Positions 18,191 through 25,781 of a stretch of 64,000 nucleotides of DNA are shown piece after piece. A program made the position numbers and the translations under genes. Every line of letters begins with the position of its first letter. The stretch's first letter is position 1. The DNA comes from UBA2965 sp036526135 (GTDB lineage: Bacteria > Pseudomonadota > Gammaproteobacteria > Pseudomonadales > Azotimanducaceae), in contig DATCZA010000017.1 in the NCBI GenBank assembly GCA_036526135.1, forward strand, positions 1 to 64,000. The letters run 5' to 3'. The notes beneath the pieces were generated by a model that was given only the letters and a program-made list of their open reading frames with translations, was not told the DNA's origin and ran no database searches.

Positions 18191-18314
18191 ACGCACCGTT
18201 GGGATTCACCGCCGCCGCCAGCGCTAAAGGGGCACAGGCCCGCAGCATCCCCGGCCCGCCTGCCGCGAGCAGGCCGATCTTGCCGGGCGGCACCAGGGCT
18301 TCGGGGGCCAGCCC

Positions 18315-19877
18315 ATGAGGCCCGACGACCTCGCGCCGTGGAAGAGCCTGACCCGGCTTTCGGCAGACAGCATCAAACAACCGTTGAGCGACTGGTTGCG
18401 GTCGCCGGAGAGATTCGCCCGGCTGAGCTTCGAGGTCGGAGAACTGCTCGTCGACTTGTCCAAACAGCGGCTCAACGAAGAGATCGTCGATGCCCTGCTG
18501 GCGCTGGCCGGGGCCGCCCGGCTGGATCGCCGGATAGACGACCTGTTCGAAGGCGCACAGGTCAATCCCACAGAGCAGCGGCCGGCTTTGCACACCGCCC
18601 TGCGCGCACCGCTGGCGAGCCGGCCCGCCGCCTATGGGGAGGCCGTCGAGACGACCCTGACCCGCATGCTCGACTTCGCGGAGCGGGTCCGCTCCGGCGT
18701 CTGGCGGGGTGCCACCGGCAAGGCCATCAAGAGCGTCGTGCACATCGGCATCGGCGGCTCGCACCTGGGCCCGGAGCTAGCCGTTCGGGCCCTGGAAGGA
18801 GCGAAGGGCGCGGGTCCCAGTGTGCGTTTCGTTGCAAACATCGACAGATCCGCCCTCGACACGGCGCTGACCGGGCTCGATCCCGAGACGACCCTTTTCA
18901 TCGTCGCGTCGAAATCGTTCACCACGCTGGAAACCCGCGTCAACGCCGATTCTGCCCGGGCATGGTTCCTCGAGCGCATGGCCGACCTAGACGCCTTGAA
19001 GCATCACTTCGTGGCGATCACCGAGAACGTCGAAGCCGCCCGGGCGTTCGGCATGGGCCCGGAGCAGATCTTTCCCATGTGGGACTGGGTGGGCGGCCGC
19101 TACTCGCTCTGGTCCGCCGTCGGCCTGCCCGTAGCCATCTCGGCGGGGGCGGACGCGTTTCGTGAGCTGCTGGCCGGCGCGCACGCGATGGACGAACACT
19201 TCCGTAGCTCGCCCTTGTCCGGCAACGTGCCGGTCCTGATGGCCCTGGCAGGTGTCTGGAACTACAACTTCCTCGGAGTGAGCAACCACGCCATTCTTCC
19301 GTACAGCGCGAGGCTTGGTCTGCTACCCAGCTACCTGCAACAGCTGGAAATGGAGAGCAACGGCAAGAGCGTGGATCTGGAGGGAGAAGCGGTGACGGTG
19401 CACACGGCTCCCATCATCTGGGGCGGCGAGGGCACCAACGGCCAGCACGCTTTCCATCAGCTCCTGCACCAGGGCACCCGCTCGTTCACGGCCGATTTCA
19501 TCATGGTCGGGCAGCCGGACCCCGACGACGTCCACGGCAGATGGCTGCTGGCGAACGGCCTGGCCCAATCCCAGGCGATGATGGCGGGCCAGGACGCGGA
19601 CGACGCTCACCGGCGCGTAGCGGGCGACCATGCCACCACCACCATCGTCATGCGCCAGCTGAACCCTTTTAGCTTAGGATCCTTGTTAGCCCTGTACGAG
19701 CACAAGGTTTTTTGCCAGGGCGTGATCTGGAACATAAACTCGTTCGACCAGTTCGGCGTGGAGCTCGGCAAGACGCTGTCGGTGCCCATCTTCCAGCAGC
19801 TCGGAGGTAACTCCGCGATGACCCAGGATGCCTCCACGCGCGGTCTGGTCGAGCTGCTGCGCGGGACGACGGGATGA
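18315..19877 (+). CDS. pgi: glucose-6-phosphate isomerase
   Basis: A 520-residue PGI that interconverts glucose-6-phosphate and fructose-6-phosphate. The first signature lies in VASKSFTTLET, the glutamate region in GGRYSLWSAVGLP, and the histidine loop in EGTNGQHAFHQLLHQG. It is a little shorter than E. coli Pgi (549), mainly at the N-terminus. ATG 18315 lacks a strong ribosome site. acs follows 36 bp downstream, the same order as in P. aeruginosa (pgi-acsB). Confidence 0.97.
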   Translation: MRPDDLAPWKSLTRLSADSIKQPLSDWLRSPERFARLSFEVGELLVDLSKQRLNEEIVDALLALAGAARLDRRIDDLFEGAQVNPTEQRPALHTALRAPLASRPAAYGEAVETTLTRMLDFAERVRSGVWRGATGKAIKSVVHIGIGGSHLGPELAVRALEGAKGAGPSVRFVANIDRSALDTALTGLDPETTLFIVASKSFTTLETRVNADSARAWFLERMADLDALKHHFVAITENVEAARAFGMGPEQIFPMWDWVGGRYSLWSAVGLPVAISAGADAFRELLAGAHAMDEHFRSSPLSGNVPVLMALAGVWNYNFLGVSNHAILPYSARLGLLPSYLQQLEMESNGKSVDLEGEAVTVHTAPIIWGGEGTNGQHAFHQLLHQGTRSFTADFIMVGQPDPDDVHGRWLLANGLAQSQAMMAGQDADDAHRRVAGDHATTTIVMRQLNPFSLGSLLALYEHKVFCQGVIWNINSFDQFGVELGKTLSVPIFQQLGGNSAMTQDASTRGLVELLRGTTG

Positions 19878-19913
19878 CCCCCGCACCGAACAACCCCGCC
19901 AAGGGAGGAAGCC

Positions 19914-21857
19914 ATGTCTGAAACGCACATCGTTCCCGTACCGCAGTCCGTGCTCGACGTCTGCTACATAAACGACGACCAGTACGAAGCGATGTACGAG
20001 CGGTCGATCACCGATCCCGAGGGTTTCTGGTCAGAGCAGGCAGACAAGTTCGTCGCCTGGTACGAGAAGCCGCATCAGGTACGCGAGGCGGACATGGTTC
20101 GCGGCAACATCAGCTGGTTCGCGGGCGGCAAGCTCAACATCGCGTACAACTGCATCGACCGACACCTGCCCGACCGGGCGAGTCAGACGGCGATCATCTG
20201 GGAAGGGGACGACCCCGCCAACGACAAAACGATCACCTATCAGGAACTGCACGATGCGGTCTGCCAGCTCGCAAACGGGCTTCGGTCGCGCGGGGTGGGC
20301 AAAGGCGATCGAGTCTGCATCTACATGCCGATGGTGCCGGAGGCAGCCTACGCCATGCTCGCCTGCATGCGCATCGGCGCCATTCACTCCGTCGTGTTCG
20401 GCGGTTTCTCGCCGCAGTCTCTGAAAGACCGGATCCTCGACTCCGACTGCCGGACCGTGATCACGGCAGACCATGGCGTCCGGGGCGGCCGGCTGGTGCC
20501 GCTGAAGGAGAACACCGAGGCGGCTTTGAAGGATTGTCCGAACGTCCACACGGTCGTAACAGTCAAGCGAACGGGCAACGAGATCCCCTGGAACCCGGAT
20601 CGCGACATCTGGTACGAGGATCTGGTGGCCGATCAGCCCAGGACGGCTGAGCCCGAAGTGATGGATTCCGAAGATCCCTCGTTCATCCTCTACACGTCCG
20701 GCTCCACCGGCAAGCCGAAAGGCGTACAGCACGGCACTGCCGGCTATCTTCTCTTCGCGGCCATGACCCACAAGTACGTCTTCGACTACCACGACGGGGA
20801 CATCTACTGGTGCACGGCGGATGTGGGTTGGATAACCGGACATTCCTACATCGTCTACGGTCCTCTGGCCAACGGCGCCACGACCATCATGTTCGAGGGT
20901 GTGCCGACCTATCCCGACGCCTCACGCTGCTGGCAGGTGGTGGACAAGCACAAGGTCAATATCTTCTACACCGCCCCAACGGCGCTCCGGCAGCTGATGG
21001 GCCAGGGCGACGAGTACGTGACTCAGACGTCGCGGGCGTCGCTGAAGCTCCTCGGCACGGTCGGCGAACCTATCAATCCGGAGGCGTGGCAGTGGTATCA
21101 CAAGGTGGTGGGCGAGGAGCGCTGCCCCATCGTCGACACCTGGTGGCAGACGGAAACCGGCGGGATCATGATCTCTCCCCTGCCCGGGGCCACCGCGCTG
21201 AAACCCGGTTCAGCCACACGGCCCTTCTTCGGGGTGGAGCTGGGGCTCATGGACGAAAACGGCCGGCTCATCGAGGAACAGGAGGCAAGCGGCAACCTGG
21301 TGATTACGAATACGTGGCCGGGCCAGATCCGGTCGGTGTACGGAAACCACCAGAGGGTCATCGACACCTACTACTCGCAGTATCCGGGCTACTACTTCAC
21401 CGGCGACGGCGCGCGCCGCGACGCCGACGGCTACTACTGGATCACCGGCCGGGTGGACGACGTCATCAACGTCTCGGGGCACAGGATCGGCACCGCCGAG
21501 GTCGAAAGCGCGCTGGTTCTGCACGAAGCGGTGGCCGAGGCAGCCGTGGTCGGCTTTCCGCATCCCGTCAAGGGAGAGGGCATCTACGCCTACGTGACGC
21601 TGATGGTTGGCAACAACGAGGACCCGGATCAGCTCAGAGGGGAGCTGGAGGCGCTGGTGCGCTCCGAGATCGGACCCTTCGCCCGGCCGGAGTTCATTCA
21701 GTACGCGCCCGGCCTGCCGAAGACCCGGTCGGGCAAGATCATGCGGCGCATCCTTCGCAAGATTGCCGCCGACGATCTGGAGAATCTGGGAGACACGTCC
21801 ACCCTGGCGGACCCTGGCGTCGTGGACGATCTGGTACACAACCGGGCCAACCGCTGA
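19914..21857 (+). CDS. acs: acetyl-CoA synthetase (acetate-CoA ligase)
   Basis: A 647-residue AMP-forming synthetase that activates acetate to acetyl-CoA via acetyl-AMP. The AMP-binding P-loop YTSGSTGKPKG, the TWWQTETGG motif and the acetylatable lysine K608 in PKTRSGKIMRR (E. coli K609) are all intact. Length matches E. coli Acs (652). The strong AAGGGAGGA ribosome site precedes ATG 19914. It is convergent with pnp. Confidence 0.98.
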   Translation: MSETHIVPVPQSVLDVCYINDDQYEAMYERSITDPEGFWSEQADKFVAWYEKPHQVREADMVRGNISWFAGGKLNIAYNCIDRHLPDRASQTAIIWEGDDPANDKTITYQELHDAVCQLANGLRSRGVGKGDRVCIYMPMVPEAAYAMLACMRIGAIHSVVFGGFSPQSLKDRILDSDCRTVITADHGVRGGRLVPLKENTEAALKDCPNVHTVVTVKRTGNEIPWNPDRDIWYEDLVADQPRTAEPEVMDSEDPSFILYTSGSTGKPKGVQHGTAGYLLFAAMTHKYVFDYHDGDIYWCTADVGWITGHSYIVYGPLANGATTIMFEGVPTYPDASRCWQVVDKHKVNIFYTAPTALRQLMGQGDEYVTQTSRASLKLLGTVGEPINPEAWQWYHKVVGEERCPIVDTWWQTETGGIMISPLPGATALKPGSATRPFFGVELGLMDENGRLIEEQEASGNLVITNTWPGQIRSVYGNHQRVIDTYYSQYPGYYFTGDGARRDADGYYWITGRVDDVINVSGHRIGTAEVESALVLHEAVAEAAVVGFPHPVKGEGIYAYVTLMVGNNEDPDQLRGELEALVRSEIGPFARPEFIQYAPGLPKTRSGKIMRRILRKIAADDLENLGDTSTLADPGVVDDLVHNRANR

Positions 21858-21899
21858 GACCAGGCTGCGCCGAGTACCGGCTCAGCCTGGCCTTAGCGG
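21851..21899. terminator. shared hairpin between convergent acs and pnp
   Basis: Long imperfect inverted repeat: 17-nt arms starting CCGCTGAGACCAGGCTG (21851-21867) and ending at 21899 pair at 15 of 17 positions, with CCAGGCTG/CAGCCTGG perfect. It starts inside the acs stop codon and ends 8 bp before the pnp stop. No T-run follows on either strand, so it may act as an RNA 3'-end stabiliser or a weak bidirectional terminator. Confidence 0.45.
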
Positions 21900-21906
21900 G
21901 TGGGGA

Positions 21907-24006
21907 TCAGGCGCTTTGCGCGTAGTTGGCCACTTCCTTCATGGAAAGTTTGATGCGGCCGCGCTGATCGATGTCTAGAACGACTACCTGGACATCCTGG
22001 CCTTCCTGGAGGTAATCGGTGACGTTCTCCACACGCTCTTCGGCAATCTGAGAGATGTGGAGCAGCCCATCCTTGCCAGGCAGGATGTTCACGAACGCGC
22101 CGAAATCGACGATGCGGGCCACCTTGCCGGTGTAGACCTTGCCGATCTCCGCCTCTGCGGTGATCTCCTCGATCCGCGCAACCGCCGCGTCTTTCGACGC
22201 CGCGTCCTCGGCGTAAATGCGCACCGAGCCGTCGTCCTCGATGTCGATGTCGGCACCGGTTTCGTCGACGATGCCTCGAATGGTCGCACCGCCTTTGCCG
22301 ATGATGTCGCGGATCTTGTCCGGATGCACCTTCAGGACCACCATGCTCGGCGCGTTCTCGGAAAGCGTCTCTCGAGACCTGTCCAGGACCTTGTTCATCT
22401 CGCCCAGGATGTGCAGGCGTGCTTCGCGCGCCTGGTCCAGGGCAATTTCCATGATCTCCTCGGTGATGCCGTCGATCTTGATGTCCATCTGCAGCGCGCA
22501 GATGCCATTGGCGGATCCAGCCACCTTGAAATCCATGTCTCCGAGATGATCCTCGTCACCAAGAATGTCGGTGAGCACGGCGTACTTGTTACCTTCCTTC
22601 ACCAGCCCCATCGCCACGCCCGCAACCGGCGCCTTCATCGGCACCCCGGCATCCATCAGCGCCAGGGAGGTCCCGCAGACGCTGGCCATGGAGCTCGAGC
22701 CGTTAGACTCGGTGATCTCGGAGACGACCCGTATCGTGTAGGGGAAGTCGTCCACGTCCGGCAGCATGGCCTGCACACCGCGACGGGCCAGACGCCCGTG
22801 ACCAATCTCGCGCCGCTTCGGCCCCGTCATGAAGCCCGCTTCGCCGACGCTGTAGGGCGGAAAGTTGTAGTGCAGCATGAAGTTGTCTTTATAGGTCCCT
22901 TCGAGGGCATCGATCAGGGCCGCGTCGCGCATGGTGCCTAGCGTCGCCACGACGATCGCCTGGGTTTCGCCCCTGGTGAAGAGTGCCGAGCCGTGGGTCT
23001 TGGGCAGAAAGCCGACCTCGACCGAGATCGGACGCACGGTGCGAAGATCCCGGCCGTCGATGCGCGGCTCGCCATCGAGCACGCGCTGACGCACGATGTC
23101 CTTTTCCACCTTCCCGAACGCGCCGGCGACGTTGTCCGAAGCAAAGCTCGGCTCGTTGCCACCACCGAGGTCTCCTACCAGCGCCGCACGCAGCTCGGAA
23201 ACCCGAGCCTGTCGCTCCATCTTGTCGGTGATCCGGTAGGCATTGCCCAGATCGGCGCGAACCTTGTCGGAAACCTCGGCTACGAGGCTTTCGTTCGACT
23301 CGGCCGGCGACCAATCCCACTTGGGTTTCCCGGCCGTTGCGGCCAGCTCCTTGATCGCTTCGATCGCTACCTGCATCTCCTGATGCGCGTAGAGAACGCC
23401 TCCGAGCATCTCGTCCTCGGTGAGTTCCTTGGCTTCGGATTCAACCATGAGCACGGCTGATTCCGTGCCCGCCACTACCATGCTCAGGAGCGAGGACTCG
23501 AGCGCAGCGTAGCCAGGATTTATGAGGTATCTGCCATCGAGGTAACCGACGCGGGCTGCCGCGATCGGTCCGTTGAAGGGTAGGCCCGATATGGCCAGGG
23601 CGGCCGACGTTCCGAGCAAGGCAGCGATGTCGGGATCCTGATCCTTGTCGGTCGACATGACCGTGCAGATCACCTGCACCTCGTTGAGGAACCCCTTCGG
23701 GAAGAGCGGTCGGATCGGCCGGTCAATCAGGCGGCAAGTGAGCGTTTCTTTCTCGCTTGGCCGACCTTCCCTGCGGAAGAAGCCGCCGGGAATCTTGCCC
23801 GCGGCGTAGGTCTTCTCCTGGTAGTTCACCGTGAGGGGGAAGAAGTCCTGCCCTGGCCGCGCGGATTTCGCACCGACCACGGTGCACAGGACAACCGTAT
23901 CTCCCATCGTCACCAGCACTGCGCCGGTGGCCTGCTTGGCGATGCGGCCGGTCTCCAGGACCACCGTCTGATCACCAAACTGAAATTCTTTCGTAACTGG
24001 ATTCAA
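21907..24006 (-). CDS. pnp: polyribonucleotide nucleotidyltransferase (PNPase)
   Basis: 699 residues: two RNase PH-like domains separated by a helical domain, then KH and S1 RNA-binding domains at the C-terminus. It degrades RNA 3'-5' phosphorolytically and is part of the degradosome in enteric bacteria. FFRREGRPSE and HYNFPPYSVGE are family signatures, and IIGKGGATIRG is the KH loop. The start is TTG 24006 with GGAG 8 nt upstream; E. coli pnp also starts with TTG. It follows rpsO by 69 bp, the usual arrangement. Confidence 0.98.
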   Translation of the reverse strand: MNPVTKEFQFGDQTVVLETGRIAKQATGAVLVTMGDTVVLCTVVGAKSARPGQDFFPLTVNYQEKTYAAGKIPGGFFRREGRPSEKETLTCRLIDRPIRPLFPKGFLNEVQVICTVMSTDKDQDPDIAALLGTSAALAISGLPFNGPIAAARVGYLDGRYLINPGYAALESSLLSMVVAGTESAVLMVESEAKELTEDEMLGGVLYAHQEMQVAIEAIKELAATAGKPKWDWSPAESNESLVAEVSDKVRADLGNAYRITDKMERQARVSELRAALVGDLGGGNEPSFASDNVAGAFGKVEKDIVRQRVLDGEPRIDGRDLRTVRPISVEVGFLPKTHGSALFTRGETQAIVVATLGTMRDAALIDALEGTYKDNFMLHYNFPPYSVGEAGFMTGPKRREIGHGRLARRGVQAMLPDVDDFPYTIRVVSEITESNGSSSMASVCGTSLALMDAGVPMKAPVAGVAMGLVKEGNKYAVLTDILGDEDHLGDMDFKVAGSANGICALQMDIKIDGITEEIMEIALDQAREARLHILGEMNKVLDRSRETLSENAPSMVVLKVHPDKIRDIIGKGGATIRGIVDETGADIDIEDDGSVRIYAEDAASKDAAVARIEEITAEAEIGKVYTGKVARIVDFGAFVNILPGKDGLLHISQIAEERVENVTDYLQEGQDVQVVVLDIDQRGRIKLSMKEVANYAQSA

Positions 24007-24075
24007 AATGATTTCTCCGTTTCCTTCTCTATTTCTACCTGTATCAATCTTTGGCCCCGTACCGGGTTGTCCGGA

Positions 24076-24345
24076 TTACCGTCTCAGGCCGAGCCGCTTG
24101 ATGAGCTCCGAGTAACGCGACGCGTCTTTGCTCCTGAGATAATCGAGGAGCTTGCGGCGTTGGCTGACCATCCGGATCAGACCCCTTCGGGAATGATGGT
24201 CCTTGTTGTGGGAGCGAAAATGCTCCTGAAGCGAATTGATGTTGTGTGTGAGCAGTGCAACCTGCACCTCGGGAGATCCGGTATCCCCCTCCTCGATCTG
24301 ATACTCCTTGATGATGTCAGCTTTGCTTTCAGCGCTTAGTGCCAT
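24076..24345 (-). CDS. rpsO: 30S ribosomal protein S15
   Basis: 89 residues, the same length as E. coli S15. LTHNINSLQEHFR and the DHHSRRGL segment make the 16S helix 20-22 contacts. It is an early assembly protein of the 30S platform. In E. coli S15 represses its own translation through a leader pseudoknot; the leader here holds an inverted repeat (24360-24396). It lies between truB (65 bp) and pnp (69 bp). Confidence 0.98.
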   Translation of the reverse strand: MALSAESKADIIKEYQIEEGDTGSPEVQVALLTHNINSLQEHFRSHNKDHHSRRGLIRMVSQRRKLLDYLRSKDASRYSELIKRLGLRR

Positions 24346-24359
24346 TTGGTTTCTCCATC

Positions 24360-24396
24360 AATATGCATGTTTGCATTCAAGATGACCGTGCATATT
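24360..24396. repeat. inverted repeat in the rpsO leader
   Basis: Perfect 8-bp arms AATATGCA (24360-24367) and TGCATATT (24389-24396) with a 21-nt loop, entirely between the truB stop and rpsO start. In the mRNA this would form a stem just upstream of the rpsO ribosome site (GGAG). Known S15 leaders autoregulate, so an S15-binding element is possible. The loop sequence does not obviously match the E. coli pseudoknot. Confidence 0.4.
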
Positions 24397-24410
24397 TACA
24401 GTCAACTCAA

Positions 24411-25331
24411 CTAACCAACGACCAGGCGGCGTGGCGCCACCCGGCCATCGTCCAATACTTCCCCGACCCCCAGAAAGCGGGTCGAGTCCTCACCAACGAT
24501 CTCTGCCAGACGGACCCAGCCTCTGGCCGGGGCGTGGGGCACCATCACGGGCTGCCCCTGTCGCAGATAATAGGCCGTGTTGTCCGTCAGCCGAACCTCG
24601 GGCCACTCCCGAACGGTGCTCGAGATCGGCTGCAGGAACCGATCGAGGGTCCCCTCCGCCTCGAGCGACGACTCCAGCTCCGCGAAGGTCACCAGGTCCG
24701 ACTCGCCGTAGGGGCCGGCCATGGTGCGACGCAGCGCGCTGACGTGGGCCCCGCATCCGAGCACCTCTCCGAGTTCCTGGGCAATGGTTCGTACGTACGT
24801 GCCCTTGCTGCAGTGGATGTGCAGCTCGACAACGTCGCCTTCCAGGCTGATGAGCTCGTTGGAGTAGACGGTCACGCGACGCGCCTGCCGCTCGACCTCT
24901 ATCCCCTGCCGGGCCAGCTTGTAAAGAGGTTGCCCTTGGTGCTTTATGGCGGAGAACATCGACGGAACCTGATCGATCTCCCCGCGGAAGAATCGCAGCG
25001 CCTCCTCCACCCGGGCGGGCGTGACGTCGTCGACTTCCCGCTCCGCCACCACGTTCCCGTCGGCGTCGCCGCTATCCGTGGCAACGCCCAGTTTGATTCG
25101 AACCTCGTACTTCTTGTCCGAGGAGAGCAGGTACTGGGAGAACTTCGTAGCCTCGCCAAAACAGAGCGGCAGCACGCCGGTGGCAAGCGGGTCGAGAGCG
25201 CCCGTGTGCCCGACCTTGCGCGCGTTGAACAGGCGCTTTGCCTTCTGCACGGCGTCGTTGGAGCTCCATCCCGCAGGTTTGTCGACCACGAGCACGCCAC
25301 TGACGTCCCTGCCGCGACCCCGTCTACCCAC
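24411..25331 (-). CDS. truB: tRNA pseudouridine(55) synthase TruB
   Basis: 306 residues. It makes pseudouridine 55 in the T-loop of tRNAs. The catalytic aspartate is in HTGALDPLATGVL, and the KGTYVR(T/S) motif is present. I choose GTG 25331 because GGGAGG precedes it and it overlaps the rbfA stop by 8 bp; a GTG at 25352 would add 7 residues. The C-terminal region is the PUA-like domain. Part of the rimP-nusA-infB-rbfA-truB-rpsO-pnp block. Confidence 0.95.
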   Translation of the reverse strand: MGRRGRGRDVSGVLVVDKPAGWSSNDAVQKAKRLFNARKVGHTGALDPLATGVLPLCFGEATKFSQYLLSSDKKYEVRIKLGVATDSGDADGNVVAEREVDDVTPARVEEALRFFRGEIDQVPSMFSAIKHQGQPLYKLARQGIEVERQARRVTVYSNELISLEGDVVELHIHCSKGTYVRTIAQELGEVLGCGAHVSALRRTMAGPYGESDLVTFAELESSLEAEGTLDRFLQPISSTVREWPEVRLTDNTAYYLRQGQPVMVPHAPARGWVRLAEIVGEDSTRFLGVGEVLDDGRVAPRRLVVG

Positions 25332-25743
25332 GGCCCCGCCCCTCCCCTTCACCGAGCTCGTCTTCCGTACCAGGATCCTCGTCCCGCGTATCGGAACCCA
25401 CGGCGAAGTCGATAAGGGCTTCCAGCTCCGGACCTCTTTCGACCATCTCGTCGTAGTGGAATCGGGGCTTCGGCGTCGTCCGCATACTGTGACGCTTGGC
25501 CAGCTCCGAGCGAAAAAAACCTGCTGCCTTGTTGAGGACGCCGATCAGCTCTTCGCGTTCCTTGGCGGTCCGTGCTTCTATGGAGGACACATAAACGTCC
25601 GCGAACGCCAGGTCTCTGCTGACAGTGACTTCGTTCACGCTGACCATGCCCACGCGGGGGTCCCGCATCTCACGCTGGATGATCTTAGCGAGCTCGTCGC
25701 GCACGAAATCGGCAACCCGCAGATCACGTCCAAACTCACGCAT
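25324..25743 (-). CDS. rbfA: 30S ribosome-binding factor RbfA
   Basis: 139 residues: KH-type 30S maturation factor needed for late 16S processing and cold growth. RVADFVRDELAKIIQ at the N-terminus and ADVYVSSIEA in the core are typical, and an acidic tail follows. ATG 25743 aligns with the family; an upstream in-frame start at 25767 would add 8 residues. It ends in an 8-bp overlap with truB. Confidence 0.95.
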   Translation of the reverse strand: MREFGRDLRVADFVRDELAKIIQREMRDPRVGMVSVNEVTVSRDLAFADVYVSSIEARTAKEREELIGVLNKAAGFFRSELAKRHSMRTTPKPRFHYDEMVERGPELEALIDFAVGSDTRDEDPGTEDELGEGEGRGRG

Positions 25744-25781
25744 GCATCCCGGCCCACACAGGCTCAATTACCCGGCGCATC

